Part shown: piece by piece, positions 1 through 5,225 of the stretch
How positions within the stretch are numbered: position 1 is the stretch's first letter
How the letters are laid out: every line of letters starts with the position of its first letter
Source: Solirubrobacterales bacterium
Lineage (GTDB): Bacteria > Actinomycetota > Thermoleophilia > Solirubrobacterales > Solirubrobacteraceae
Reading direction: 5' to 3'
Assembly: GCA_025964075.1 (NCBI GenBank)
Contig: JAOPZQ010000120.1
Coordinates: 1 to 9,633 of the forward strand
Length of the DNA: 9,633 nucleotides
Translations under genes and position numbers: made by a program
Notes under the pieces: model-generated
Database searches by the model: none
What the model was told of the DNA's origin: nothing
Seen by the model: only the letters and a program-made list of their open reading frames with translations

Positions 1-1
1 C

Positions 2-532
2 CGGGCGCGGAGCCTTCCCATCCAGCGCTCGCTCGACGTGGCCGTGCCGCTCGAGGTCGCCTGGGACCAGTGGGAGCTCTTGAAGTTCATTCCCGAGGGC
101 ACCCATCGGGTCGCCGCGATCGAGCGCGACGGCGACGATCGCCTCGTCGGGCGCATCAAGGGGGTCCACGCCGAGCGCGAGTGGGAGGCCGAGGTCGTCG
201 ACGAGCGCGTCGACGAGAGCTTCGCGTGGCACTCCGTCGGAGGCTCCGACTGCTCCGGCCTCGTGACCTTCCATCGCCTGAGCGACCGCTTGACGCGGAT
301 CGAGCTGCACCTCGACGTGATCCCGGGCGGCGTGACCGAAGCCCTCGAGCTCGTGTCGCGCGTCGCCGACCGCCGGGCGGAGGCGGAGCTGCGCCGCTTC
401 AAGGCGTTCGCCGAGACGCTGGACCCTGACGAGTACCCGCCGCTGGAGGACGACAGCGAGCCTGACGACGAGGTCGACGGCGAGGAGCCGGACGACGACG
501 TCGACGGGGAATACGACACGGAGGAGGACTAG
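2..532 (+). CDS. SRPBCC (START/polyketide cyclase-like) domain protein with acidic tail, 5' partial
   Basis: The reading frame is open to the left edge, so the true start is probably outside the window. A GTG at 38 exists, but starting there would remove most of the first beta strand (PIQRSLDVAVPLEVAWDQW begins before it). The visible 176 residues read as one SRPBCC fold: the N-terminal strand plus AWDQW helix, a central beta region (EREWEAEVVDE, FAWHSVGG, GLVTFHRL, TRIELHLDV), then the long C-terminal helix ending near FKAFAETL. SRPBCC proteins bind hydrophobic ligands or act as protein partners, and members occur in actinobacterial gas vesicle clusters with no firmly established role that I can cite. 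The last 36 residues are extremely acidic (22 Asp/Glu) and contain a nine-residue tandem duplication. The stop is 5 nt before gvpA, whose ribosome binding site lies inside this gene, so the two are co-transcribed. Family call is firm; function in gas vesicle formation is inferred from position only. Confidence 0.85.
   Translation, partial: RARSLPIQRSLDVAVPLEVAWDQWELLKFIPEGTHRVAAIERDGDDRLVGRIKGVHAEREWEAEVVDERVDESFAWHSVGGSDCSGLVTFHRLSDRLTRIELHLDVIPGGVTEALELVSRVADRRAEAELRRFKAFAETLDPDEYPPLEDDSEPDDEVDGEEPDDDVDGEYDTEED
458..511 (+). repeat. 27-bp tandem duplication in the acidic tail of the SRPBCC gene
   Basis: Two adjacent 27-bp units (458-484 and 485-511) differ at four positions and encode EPDDEVDGE and EPDDDVDGE. 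The repeat is in frame and lengthens the acidic C-terminus. It probably arose by slippage or unequal duplication. Confidence 0.8.
521..527 (+). promoter_or_regulatory. Ribosome binding site for gvpA
   Basis: GAGGAGG lies 10 nt before the ATG at 538 and within the last codons of the upstream SRPBCC gene. It is the strongest Shine-Dalgarno match noticed in the operon, which fits the need to make the shell protein in excess. It also supports the ATG at 538 as the gvpA start. Confidence 0.6.
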
Positions 533-537
533 GAACC

Positions 538-1038
538 ATGGCCGTAGCGCCCACGGGCACCAACAACTACCTGCAGCGCCAGTCGAGCCCCAGCGGCTTG
601 GCGGACGTCCTGAACGTCATCCTCGACAAGGGCCTCGTCATCGACATCTACCTGCGGGTGGCGCTCGTCGGCATCGAGCTCCTCACGGTCGACGCGCGGA
701 TCGTCATCGCCAGCGTCGACACGTACCTGCGCTTCGCGGAGGCGGTCAACCGCATGGACCTCACGCAGGTCGGCCAACAGCAGACGCTGCCGGAACTCGT
801 CGAGAACCTGCAGGAGAGCACGGCCAAGAAGCGGACCCGCGGGGTGCTCGAGGGCGCCAAGGAGAAGATCTTCGGCGACGACGAGGACGAGGGCCAGTCC
901 GAGGGCGGCGAGACGCGGCGCGCCCGGGCGCGGAGCGCGTCGGGCGGCGCGTCGTCGGGCAGCTCACGGGCGAGCGGCTCCCGGTCGAGCGGGTCGCGGT
1001 CGAGTGGCTCGCGGTCGCGCTCCTCGAGCAAGAGCTGA
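538..1038 (+). CDS. gvpA: Gas vesicle structural protein GvpA, with long Ser/Arg-rich C-terminal tail
   Basis: GvpA is the small hydrophobic subunit that polymerises into ribs of the gas vesicle wall. The GvpA core is at about residues 19-75: LADVLNVILDKGLVID, then YLRVALVGIELLTVDARIVIASVDTYLRFAEAV, giving the expected helix-strand-strand-helix pattern. A VDTYLRFAEA-type motif separates true GvpA from the J and S relatives in this operon. The protein is 166 aa, against roughly 70 aa for cyanobacterial GvpA. Residues 76-125 form an extension (LPELVENLQES, then a charged DDEDEG stretch) that, from memory, also occurs in Streptomyces-type GvpA. Residues 126-166 contain 19 Ser and 10 Arg/Lys with no acidic residue. 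It follows the SRPBCC gene by 5 nt and precedes gvpF by 6 nt. GvpA identity is firm; the role of the tail is unknown. Confidence 0.93.
   Translation: MAVAPTGTNNYLQRQSSPSGLADVLNVILDKGLVIDIYLRVALVGIELLTVDARIVIASVDTYLRFAEAVNRMDLTQVGQQQTLPELVENLQESTAKKRTRGVLEGAKEKIFGDDEDEGQSEGGETRRARARSASGGASSGSSRASGSRSSGSRSSGSRSRSSSKS
976..1020 (+). repeat. Three 15-bp tandem repeats in the gvpA tail
   Basis: Three consecutive in-frame 15-bp units (976-990, 991-1005, 1006-1020) encode GSRSS, GSRSS and GSRSR. They form the core of the Ser/Arg-rich tail of GvpA and are likely length-variable between strains. Confidence 0.75.
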
Positions 1039-1044
1039 TCCCCC

Positions 1045-1815
1045 GTGCCGGTGCCAGCCGGGGGCCACTACCTCTACGGGTTCGTGCGCAGCGGCGACCT
1101 GCCGGCGAAGCTCGGGGAAGGCGGCGTCGGCCTGCCGCCGGGCCCGGTCGAATGCCTGGCCGAGGGCGGCGTGGCCGCGCTCGTCACGCCGCTCGGCCCC
1201 GAACGCGTGGCGCCGCGTCGGGCGAATCTGCTGGCCCACGCCGACGTCTTGAATCGGGCGTTCGAGCGGGCGACCGTCCTACCGCTGCGCTTCGGGTTCG
1301 TGCTGCCCGACGAGGCGGCCGTGCGGCACGAGATCGCCAGCCGCGCCGGGGAGCTCGCGGGGCTCCTCGACGCGCTGCAGGACCGCGTCGAGATGCACCT
1401 CAGCGCCCTCTATCGCGAGGAGAGGCTGCTCGGCGAGGTGCTCGCGGAGAACCCGGCGATCGCCGCGGCGCAGCGTCGCCTCCGCGGGCTCCCCGTGGCG
1501 GCGACGCATTTCGAGCGGATCCGTCTCGGCGAGCGCGTCGCGCAGGCGGTCGACGCGAAGCGCGCTGCCGACGGCGCCGCCGTCGTTCGCGAGCTCGAGC
1601 GCCTGTCCGCGGCCGTCGCGCCGGAGGACCCGCGCCACGAGCACATGGTCGTGAACGCCTCCTTCCTCGTCGCTCGCGACCGGCTGGACGAGTTCGACGC
1701 CGCCGTCGAGCGCGTGAGCCGCGAACGCGCCGAGCGGATGCACTTCAGGTTGCTGGGGCCCCGTCCCCCCCACTCGTTCGTGGATGCGGCCCGCCCGCTG
1801 GCCGGAGCGCGGTAG
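1045..1815 (+). CDS. gvpF: Gas vesicle protein GvpF/GvpL family, first paralog
   Basis: GvpF/L proteins are assembly and accessory factors needed for gas vesicle formation; GvpF binds GvpA in studied systems. The 256-aa protein has the family pattern: N-terminal strand HYLYGFV (residues 8-14), the VLPLRFGFVLPDE motif in the middle of the first half, a long helical central region, a second VVNASFLVARD segment, and the closing motif GPRPPHSFV. That closing motif is diverged from the GPWPPYxFV seen in the two other paralogs here. The start is GTG at 1045, 6 nt after the gvpA stop; a second GTG two codons later (1051) is equally possible. No clear Shine-Dalgarno is visible, so coupling to gvpA translation is likely. 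The stop abuts the gvpG ATG directly. The symbol gvpF is chosen by position after gvpA, as in Streptomyces clusters; F versus L naming is conventional. Confidence 0.9.
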   Translation: MPVPAGGHYLYGFVRSGDLPAKLGEGGVGLPPGPVECLAEGGVAALVTPLGPERVAPRRANLLAHADVLNRAFERATVLPLRFGFVLPDEAAVRHEIASRAGELAGLLDALQDRVEMHLSALYREERLLGEVLAENPAIAAAQRRLRGLPVAATHFERIRLGERVAQAVDAKRAADGAAVVRELERLSAAVAPEDPRHEHMVVNASFLVARDRLDEFDAAVERVSRERAERMHFRLLGPRPPHSFVDAARPLAGAR

Positions 1816-2073
1816 ATGGGACTCTTCACCGCCTTCCTGACGCTGCCGCTCGCGCCCGTCCGCGGAGTCGTGTGGATCGCGGAGCAGCTCGCCGAACAGG
1901 CGGCGCTCGAGCTCTACGACGAAGATCGCATCATGGCCGAGCTCGCGGAGGTCGAGCGCGCGCACGGAGCGGGCGAGATCGACGACGACGAGCTCGAGGC
2001 AGCGGTCGACCAGTTGCTCGAGCGGCTCGAGGAAGGCCGGCGCTACCGTGAATGGAGAGCGACCAATGGCTGA
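1816..2073 (+). CDS. gvpG: Gas vesicle protein GvpG
   Basis: A small 85-aa protein with the GvpG layout: a hydrophobic N-terminus (MGLFTAFLTLPLAPVRGVVWIAEQ) followed by a charged amphipathic helix rich in Glu (ELYDEDRIMAELAEVE, then DDDELEAAVDQLLERLEEGRRY). GvpG is a minor accessory protein of vesicle assembly found next to GvpF in most clusters, and that is its place here. The ATG follows the gvpF stop with no gap; GGAG at 1804-1807 gives an 8-nt spacing. The last codons overlap the start of gvpO by 8 nt. The N-terminal hydrophobic stretch is typical of the family and need not mean a membrane location. Confidence 0.88.
   Translation: MGLFTAFLTLPLAPVRGVVWIAEQLAEQAALELYDEDRIMAELAEVERAHGAGEIDDDELEAAVDQLLERLEEGRRYREWRATNG
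2054..2059 (+). promoter_or_regulatory. Ribosome binding site deciding the gvpO start
   Basis: GGAGAG sits 6 nt before the ATG at 2066. An upstream in-frame GTG at 2048 would place this site inside the coding region and has no comparable signal, so ATG 2066 is preferred. Confidence 0.5.
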
Positions 2074-2341
2074 GCGCAAAGCCAACATCGCCGAGATCGC
2101 GCAGCGCGCGCGGCGGCAGCTCGCCGAGCTCACCGGGCGGCCGCCGGAGGCCGTTCTCGGCGTCGAGCGCGACGACGGAGGGTGGAAGGTCGAGGTCGAG
2201 ACGCTCGAGCTCCAGCGCGTCCCGAGCACGACGGACCTGCTCGCGTCATACGTGCTGAAGCTCGACGACGACGGCGAGCTCGTCGAGTACCACCGAGAGC
2301 GCCGGTACATGCGCGGTCAGCCCGACGAGGACCAACGATGA
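2066..2341 (+). CDS. gvpO: Gas vesicle protein GvpO
   Basis: A 91-aa protein matching the GvpO family: an N-terminal helix (IAEIAQRARRQLAELTGRPPEAVLGVE) followed by a beta-rich part with the hallmark GGWKVEVETLELQRVPSTTDLLASY and a C-terminal strand ELVEYHRERRY. GvpO is required for gas vesicle formation in haloarchaea and is conserved in actinobacterial clusters; its exact biochemical role is not settled. In Streptomyces gvpO precedes gvpA, whereas here it is placed between gvpG and gvpJ. The start overlaps the gvpG stop by 8 nt and the stop overlaps the gvpJ ATG by 4 nt (ATGA), so translation is probably coupled on both sides. Confidence 0.88.
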   Translation: MAERKANIAEIAQRARRQLAELTGRPPEAVLGVERDDGGWKVEVETLELQRVPSTTDLLASYVLKLDDDGELVEYHRERRYMRGQPDEDQR

Positions 2342-2901
2342 GCGCCGAGGACCGCTACCCACGCCCGATGAACTACGGCGCGCTGCACAGCCCGGCTCAG
2401 GGCCCGGCGAGCCTCGCCGACGTCCTCGAGCGGGTCCTCGACAAGGGCATCGTCATCGCCGGCGACATCCAGATCAACCTCCTCGACATCGAACTGCTGA
2501 CGATCAAGCTGCGCCTCCTCGTGGCCTCGGTCGAGCGGGCTCGCGAGATGGGGATCAACTGGTGGGAAGGGGACTCGGGGCTCAGCTCCGGCGCCCGGCA
2601 GCTCGAGGAGGAGAACCGCGAGCTGCGCGATCGGCTCGAGCGGCTCGAGAGGGTGGCGGGCCTGCCCTCCGGGAGTGCGCCCGAGCGGACCGTGGAATCG
2701 CGCAGTGGCGGCGCCGAGGGCGGCGCGACCGCATACGCCGAGGCCAGCGGCGAGGACGCCCAGGTCTGGACGTCGGTCGACGACGACGAGGACGCCGAGG
2801 CGAAGACGGAGGCGAAGAAGAAGTCCGGGACGAAGGAGGAGCCCCGGACGAAGACGGAGGCGAAGGACAAGGGGCGCGGGGGCGATGCCGGAAGCGGATG
2901 A
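2338..2901 (+). CDS. gvpJ: GvpJ, minor GvpA-family protein, with coiled-coil and Lys/Glu tail
   Basis: Residues 25-78 carry the GvpA-family core in its J-type form: SLADVLERVLDKGIVIAGDIQINLLDI, then ELLTIKLRLLVASVERAREMG and the J signature INWWEGDSGLSS. GvpJ is a minor vesicle component thought to act in nucleation or tip formation rather than as bulk shell. Residues about 86-107 are a short likely coiled coil (ARQLEEENRELRDRLERLER). Residues 108-187 are low complexity: a Gly/Ser/Ala stretch, an acidic patch near 148-155 (DDDEDAE), then a Lys/Glu/Thr tail. At 187 aa it is longer than typical GvpJ. ATG 2338 overlaps the gvpO stop (ATGA) with GAGG at 2327-2330 as binding site. The open frame extends upstream, but that part is a shadow of gvpO. 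The end overlaps the start of gvpL by 17 nt. Confidence 0.88.
   Translation: MSAEDRYPRPMNYGALHSPAQGPASLADVLERVLDKGIVIAGDIQINLLDIELLTIKLRLLVASVERAREMGINWWEGDSGLSSGARQLEEENRELRDRLERLERVAGLPSGSAPERTVESRSGGAEGGATAYAEASGEDAQVWTSVDDDEDAEAKTEAKKKSGTKEEPRTKTEAKDKGRGGDAGSG
2801..2865 (+). repeat. 17-bp direct repeat in the gvpJ tail
   Basis: Identical 17-bp copies lie at 2801-2817 and 2849-2865, 48 bp apart and in the same frame, each encoding KTEAK. They mark a duplicated block in the Lys/Glu-rich tail of GvpJ. Confidence 0.65.
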
Positions 2902-3988
2902 CGCCCGGCTCGCGCGCCTGAAGGCGCTGCTCGCGGCCTCGGCCGCCGAGGACGCGGCGGCGTTGCTCGCCGAGGCCCGCGACGCAGCTCGGGAGGAGGC
3001 GCGGAGCATCCTGCAGGACGTCTGGCGAGAGGCCCTGCTCGAGGCGGCCGCGGCCGCGGTGGAGCCGCGGCCGCCCCCCGAGCGGCGACGCGTTCGGCAG
3101 GAGGAGGGGACCGCTGTGGTGGAGCCACAGCCGCCCGAGCCGCGGTCCGTTCCGCAGGAGGGGACCGCTGCGGTGGGGCCGCGCCCGACCGAGCCGCGGT
3201 CCGTTCCGCAGGAGGGGACCGCGTGGTGGGCCTACTGCGTGGTGCCTGCCGCAGAGGCCGATCGGGTGCCGCCGAACCTGGACAGCGTCGACCCCTCGGG
3301 GCCCGTCGAGATCGTCACGTGCGGAGAGCTCGCCGCGGTGGTCAGCCGCGTACCGCTCTCCGAGTACGGCGACGAGCGGCTCCGCGAGCACCTGGAGGAC
3401 CTCGCGTGGGTCGAGCGGGTGGCACGCGCCCACGAGGAGGTCCTCGAGGCCGCGATGTCGGCCACGACGATCGTGCCCCTGCGGCTCTGCACGATCTACC
3501 TGAGCCGCGACCGTGTCGAGGCGCTCCTCGAAGACCAGGCGCCGGGGCTCGCCGCGGCGCTCGCCGAGCTGCGCGGCCGGACCGAGTGGGGCGTCAAGGT
3601 GTTCGCGCCGGCCGCCGCGGTCGCGGCGAGCGCATCGACGGAGGTTGCCGGCGGAAGCGCCTATATCGAGCGCAAGCGCAGCGAGCGGGCGGCCCGCGAG
3701 GAGGCGCACCAGCGGACGAACGAGTGTGCCCAGGACGTCCACGCGCGGCTCGAGCGCGAGGCGGTCGCCGCCTGCGTGAACCCGCCGCAGCGGCGGGAGG
3801 CGCACGGTCGGGACGCGCAGATGCTGCTGAACGGCTCCTACCTGTTCGACGACGAGCGCCGATCCGTCCTGGAGTCGATCGTCGAGGCGCTCGCCGGGGA
3901 ATACGAACCGCTCGGCTTCTCGATCGAGCTCACGGGTCCCTGGCCGCCGTACAACTTCGTCTTGCCGTCGGCGTCGGCGCTCTCGTGA
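2885..3988 (+). CDS. gvpL: GvpF/GvpL family protein with N-terminal helical extension and Pro-rich repeat linker
   Basis: A 367-aa protein in three parts. Residues 1-57 are a helical Ala/Glu/Leu-rich segment (LARLKALLAAS, ARDAAREEARSILQDVWREALLEAA). Residues 58-113 are three 18-20-residue Pro-rich repeats ending in QEGTA. Residues 114-367 are a GvpF/L domain: WWAYCVV strand, IVPLRLCTIYLS motif, WGVKVF strand, a helical middle, MLLNGSYLF, and the closing GPWPPYNFV. GvpF/L proteins assist assembly of the gas vesicle wall. A helical N-terminal extension is, from memory, known in some actinobacterial homologs; the triplicated linker is the unusual part. ATG 2885 was chosen because it gives a 17-nt overlap with gvpJ; an earlier in-frame ATG (2675) would run deep inside gvpJ. 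The stop overlaps the gvpS GTG by 3 nt (GTGA). The symbol follows the Streptomyces order J-L-S; F versus L assignment is by convention. Confidence 0.87.
   Translation: MPEADDARLARLKALLAASAAEDAAALLAEARDAAREEARSILQDVWREALLEAAAAAVEPRPPPERRRVRQEEGTAVVEPQPPEPRSVPQEGTAAVGPRPTEPRSVPQEGTAWWAYCVVPAAEADRVPPNLDSVDPSGPVEIVTCGELAAVVSRVPLSEYGDERLREHLEDLAWVERVARAHEEVLEAAMSATTIVPLRLCTIYLSRDRVEALLEDQAPGLAAALAELRGRTEWGVKVFAPAAAVAASASTEVAGGSAYIERKRSERAAREEAHQRTNECAQDVHARLEREAVAACVNPPQRREAHGRDAQMLLNGSYLFDDERRSVLESIVEALAGEYEPLGFSIELTGPWPPYNFVLPSASALS
3056..3223 (+). repeat. Three tandem 54-60-bp repeats encoding the gvpL linker
   Basis: Units are 3056-3115 (60 bp), 3116-3169 (54 bp) and 3170-3223 (54 bp). The last two are identical at 47 of 54 positions, including 32 consecutive bases. 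They encode 20, 18 and 18 residues; unit 2 reads VVEPQPPEPRSVPQEGTA. The first unit is more diverged and has two extra codons, which suggests the latest duplication gave units 2 and 3. Confidence 0.85.
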
Positions 3989-4176
3989 GCACCGAGATCG
4001 CCACCGGCCGGGACATCGCGCTCATCGACCTCCTCGATCGCCTGCTGCACGGCGGCGTCGTCCTCGCCGGCGACATCACGCTGGCGGTGGCGGACATCGA
4101 CCTCGTGTACGTCGGCCTGCGGGCACTGATCTCGTCCGTCGCCACCGCCGAGGAGAACGGCGTGCCGCTCCCATGA
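3985..4176 (+). CDS. gvpS: GvpS, short GvpA-family minor gas vesicle protein
   Basis: A 63-aa protein between two overlaps, easily missed. The sequence from residue 10 (DIALIDLLDRLLHGGVVLAG) and then DITLAVADIDLVYVGLRALISSV is the S-type version of the GvpA core: IALIDLLD opening, VVLAGD strand, DLVYVGLR and a closing LISSV. It lacks the GvpA-type DTYLRFAEA helix end and the GvpJ-type MGINWWE motif. GvpS is a minor component of unknown exact place in the vesicle. The start is GTG 3985, overlapping the gvpL stop (GTGA), with no Shine-Dalgarno visible, so it likely depends on re-initiation. The stop overlaps the next ATG (ATGA). The open frame extends far upstream, but that part is a shadow of gvpL. 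Confidence 0.85.
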   Translation: MSTEIATGRDIALIDLLDRLLHGGVVLAGDITLAVADIDLVYVGLRALISSVATAEENGVPLP

Positions 4177-4829
4177 CGGTGTACGTCTACGGCATCACCG
4201 ATGCCCCGCCGCCTCCGGTGGACGACCTCGCGGGCGTCGAGGGGACCGGAGTTCGCACGCTCGTCCAGGGCGAGCTCGCCGCGGCGTTCGCGTCGCTTCC
4301 CGGTCCCGAGCCGCCCGCCGCGACGCCCGACGCCCTGATGGCGCACGAGCGGGTCGTCGAGGCGCTCATGCGCCAGCGGGCGGTCCTCCCCACCCGCTTC
4401 GGCACGACGTTGCCCGGCGAGGACGACCTCGCGACGGTGCTCGAGCGCCGATCCGCCTCGTTGCGCGACCTCCTCGCCCTCGTGCGCGGGTGCGTCGAGG
4501 TCAGCGTCCGGGTCCGGTGGGAGACCGCCGTCGACCCGCCCGCGGCGGCGGACACGGATGGGCGTCGCTATCTCGAGAGCCGGGCCCGGGAGTTGCGCGA
4601 AGTCGAGCGGGCGGTCGACGCGGTTCACCATCCGCTCGCGCGCCACGCCCGGGCCAGCACGCGGTCCACGCCCACCGAGGGCGGGGTGCTCTCGGCGTCC
4701 TACCTCGTCGCCGCCGACGACGTGCGGTCGTTCGCCGAGCAGGTCCGGCGTCTGCAGGACGCCGACGCGTCGTTGGACCTCAGCTGCACGGGTCCATGGC
4801 CTCCGTACTCGTTCGTGGAGCCATCGTGA
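4173..4829 (+). CDS. Gas vesicle protein GvpF/GvpL family, third paralog
   Basis: A compact 218-aa GvpF/L protein: N-terminal strand VYVYGIT (residues 3-9), a Pro-rich turn, the HERVVEALMRQRAVLPTRFGTTLPGEDD segment that matches the family's central motif, a helical region around RRYLESRARELREVERAV, the LSASYLVA strand, and the closing GPWPPYSFV. It is shorter than the two paralogs upstream and has no N-terminal extension. As for the family, a role in gas vesicle assembly is expected. The start overlaps the gvpS stop by 4 nt and the stop overlaps the gvpK GTG by 4 nt. It could equally be called gvpF or gvpL; no symbol is assigned to avoid a false distinction. Confidence 0.88.
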   Translation: MTVYVYGITDAPPPPVDDLAGVEGTGVRTLVQGELAAAFASLPGPEPPAATPDALMAHERVVEALMRQRAVLPTRFGTTLPGEDDLATVLERRSASLRDLLALVRGCVEVSVRVRWETAVDPPAAADTDGRRYLESRARELREVERAVDAVHHPLARHARASTRSTPTEGGVLSASYLVAADDVRSFAEQVRRLQDADASLDLSCTGPWPPYSFVEPS

Positions 4830-5176
4830 GCGACCCGCTCGCCGACAAGGTGCTCGTCGCTCCCCGCTCCGGTCGGGCGAGCGGGCCCCGCGCCGGCGCG
4901 ACCGACGCCCTCACGCGGCGCATCAACGCCGATCCGGAGGGCGTCGAGCAGGGGCTGGCCCAGCTCGTGCTGACGATCGTCGAGCTGCTCCGTCAGCTGA
5001 TGGAGCGCCAGGCGCTCCACCGCATCGACGCCGGGGGGCTGGACGATGCGCAGATCGAGCGTCTCGGCACGACCTTGTACCTGCTCGAGCAGCGGATGCA
5101 GGAACTGAAGGACGCGTTCGGGCTCGAGGACAAGGACCTCAACCTAGACCTCGGTCCGCTCGGCCGGCTGATGTAG
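4826..5176 (+). CDS. gvpK: Gas vesicle protein GvpK
   Basis: A 116-aa protein with clear GvpK hallmarks: RRINADPEGVEQGLAQLVLT (residues 31-50), VELLRQLMERQALHRID, a GLDDAQIERLGTTLYLLEQRM helix, and the C-terminal DLNLDLGPLGRLM. GvpK is a small accessory protein required for normal gas vesicle formation in several systems. The first 25 residues are variable and probably flexible. The start is GTG 4826, overlapping the previous stop (GTGA), with GGAG at 4817-4820 and a 5-nt spacing. The longer open frame upstream is a shadow of the third GvpF/L gene. It is the last gene of the operon, as in Streptomyces clusters; transcription downstream runs into convergent genes. Confidence 0.92.
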   Translation: MSDPLADKVLVAPRSGRASGPRAGATDALTRRINADPEGVEQGLAQLVLTIVELLRQLMERQALHRIDAGGLDDAQIERLGTTLYLLEQRMQELKDAFGLEDKDLNLDLGPLGRLM

Positions 5177-5188
5177 GCCGTCGCTGGT

Positions 5189-5225
5189 GACGCGTCTCCC
5201 GCCGGCCACGGGCCCCGACGCGTTT
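5189..5225 (+). terminator. Possible weak terminator stem-loop after gvpK
   Basis: ACGCGTC (5190-5196) pairs with GACGCGT (5217-5223) around a 20-nt GC-rich loop that can itself form CCCG/CGGG, followed by only TTT. It sits 13 nt past the gvpK stop at a convergent junction, where a terminator is expected. The short T run and long loop make this a weak candidate. Confidence 0.3.

Noticed and set aside
458..1020. CRISPR-like array from the short repeats
   Set aside because: Repeats are in-frame, adjacent without spacers, and coding; no array structure.
2048..2065. GTG 2048 as gvpO start
   Set aside because: The Shine-Dalgarno GGAGAG at 2054-2059 points to ATG 2066, and the additional residues are not family-like.
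3781..3797. Short GC inverted repeat inside gvpL (CCCGCC / GGCGGG)
   Set aside because: Expected by chance in codons of this composition and within a conserved coding domain.
1279..3805. Long minus-strand open frames (343 and 407 codons) across the gvp operon
   Set aside because: They mirror real genes in a GC-rich genome, have Arg/Pro/Leu-rich composition and match no family; the plus-strand Gvp proteins have clear motifs.
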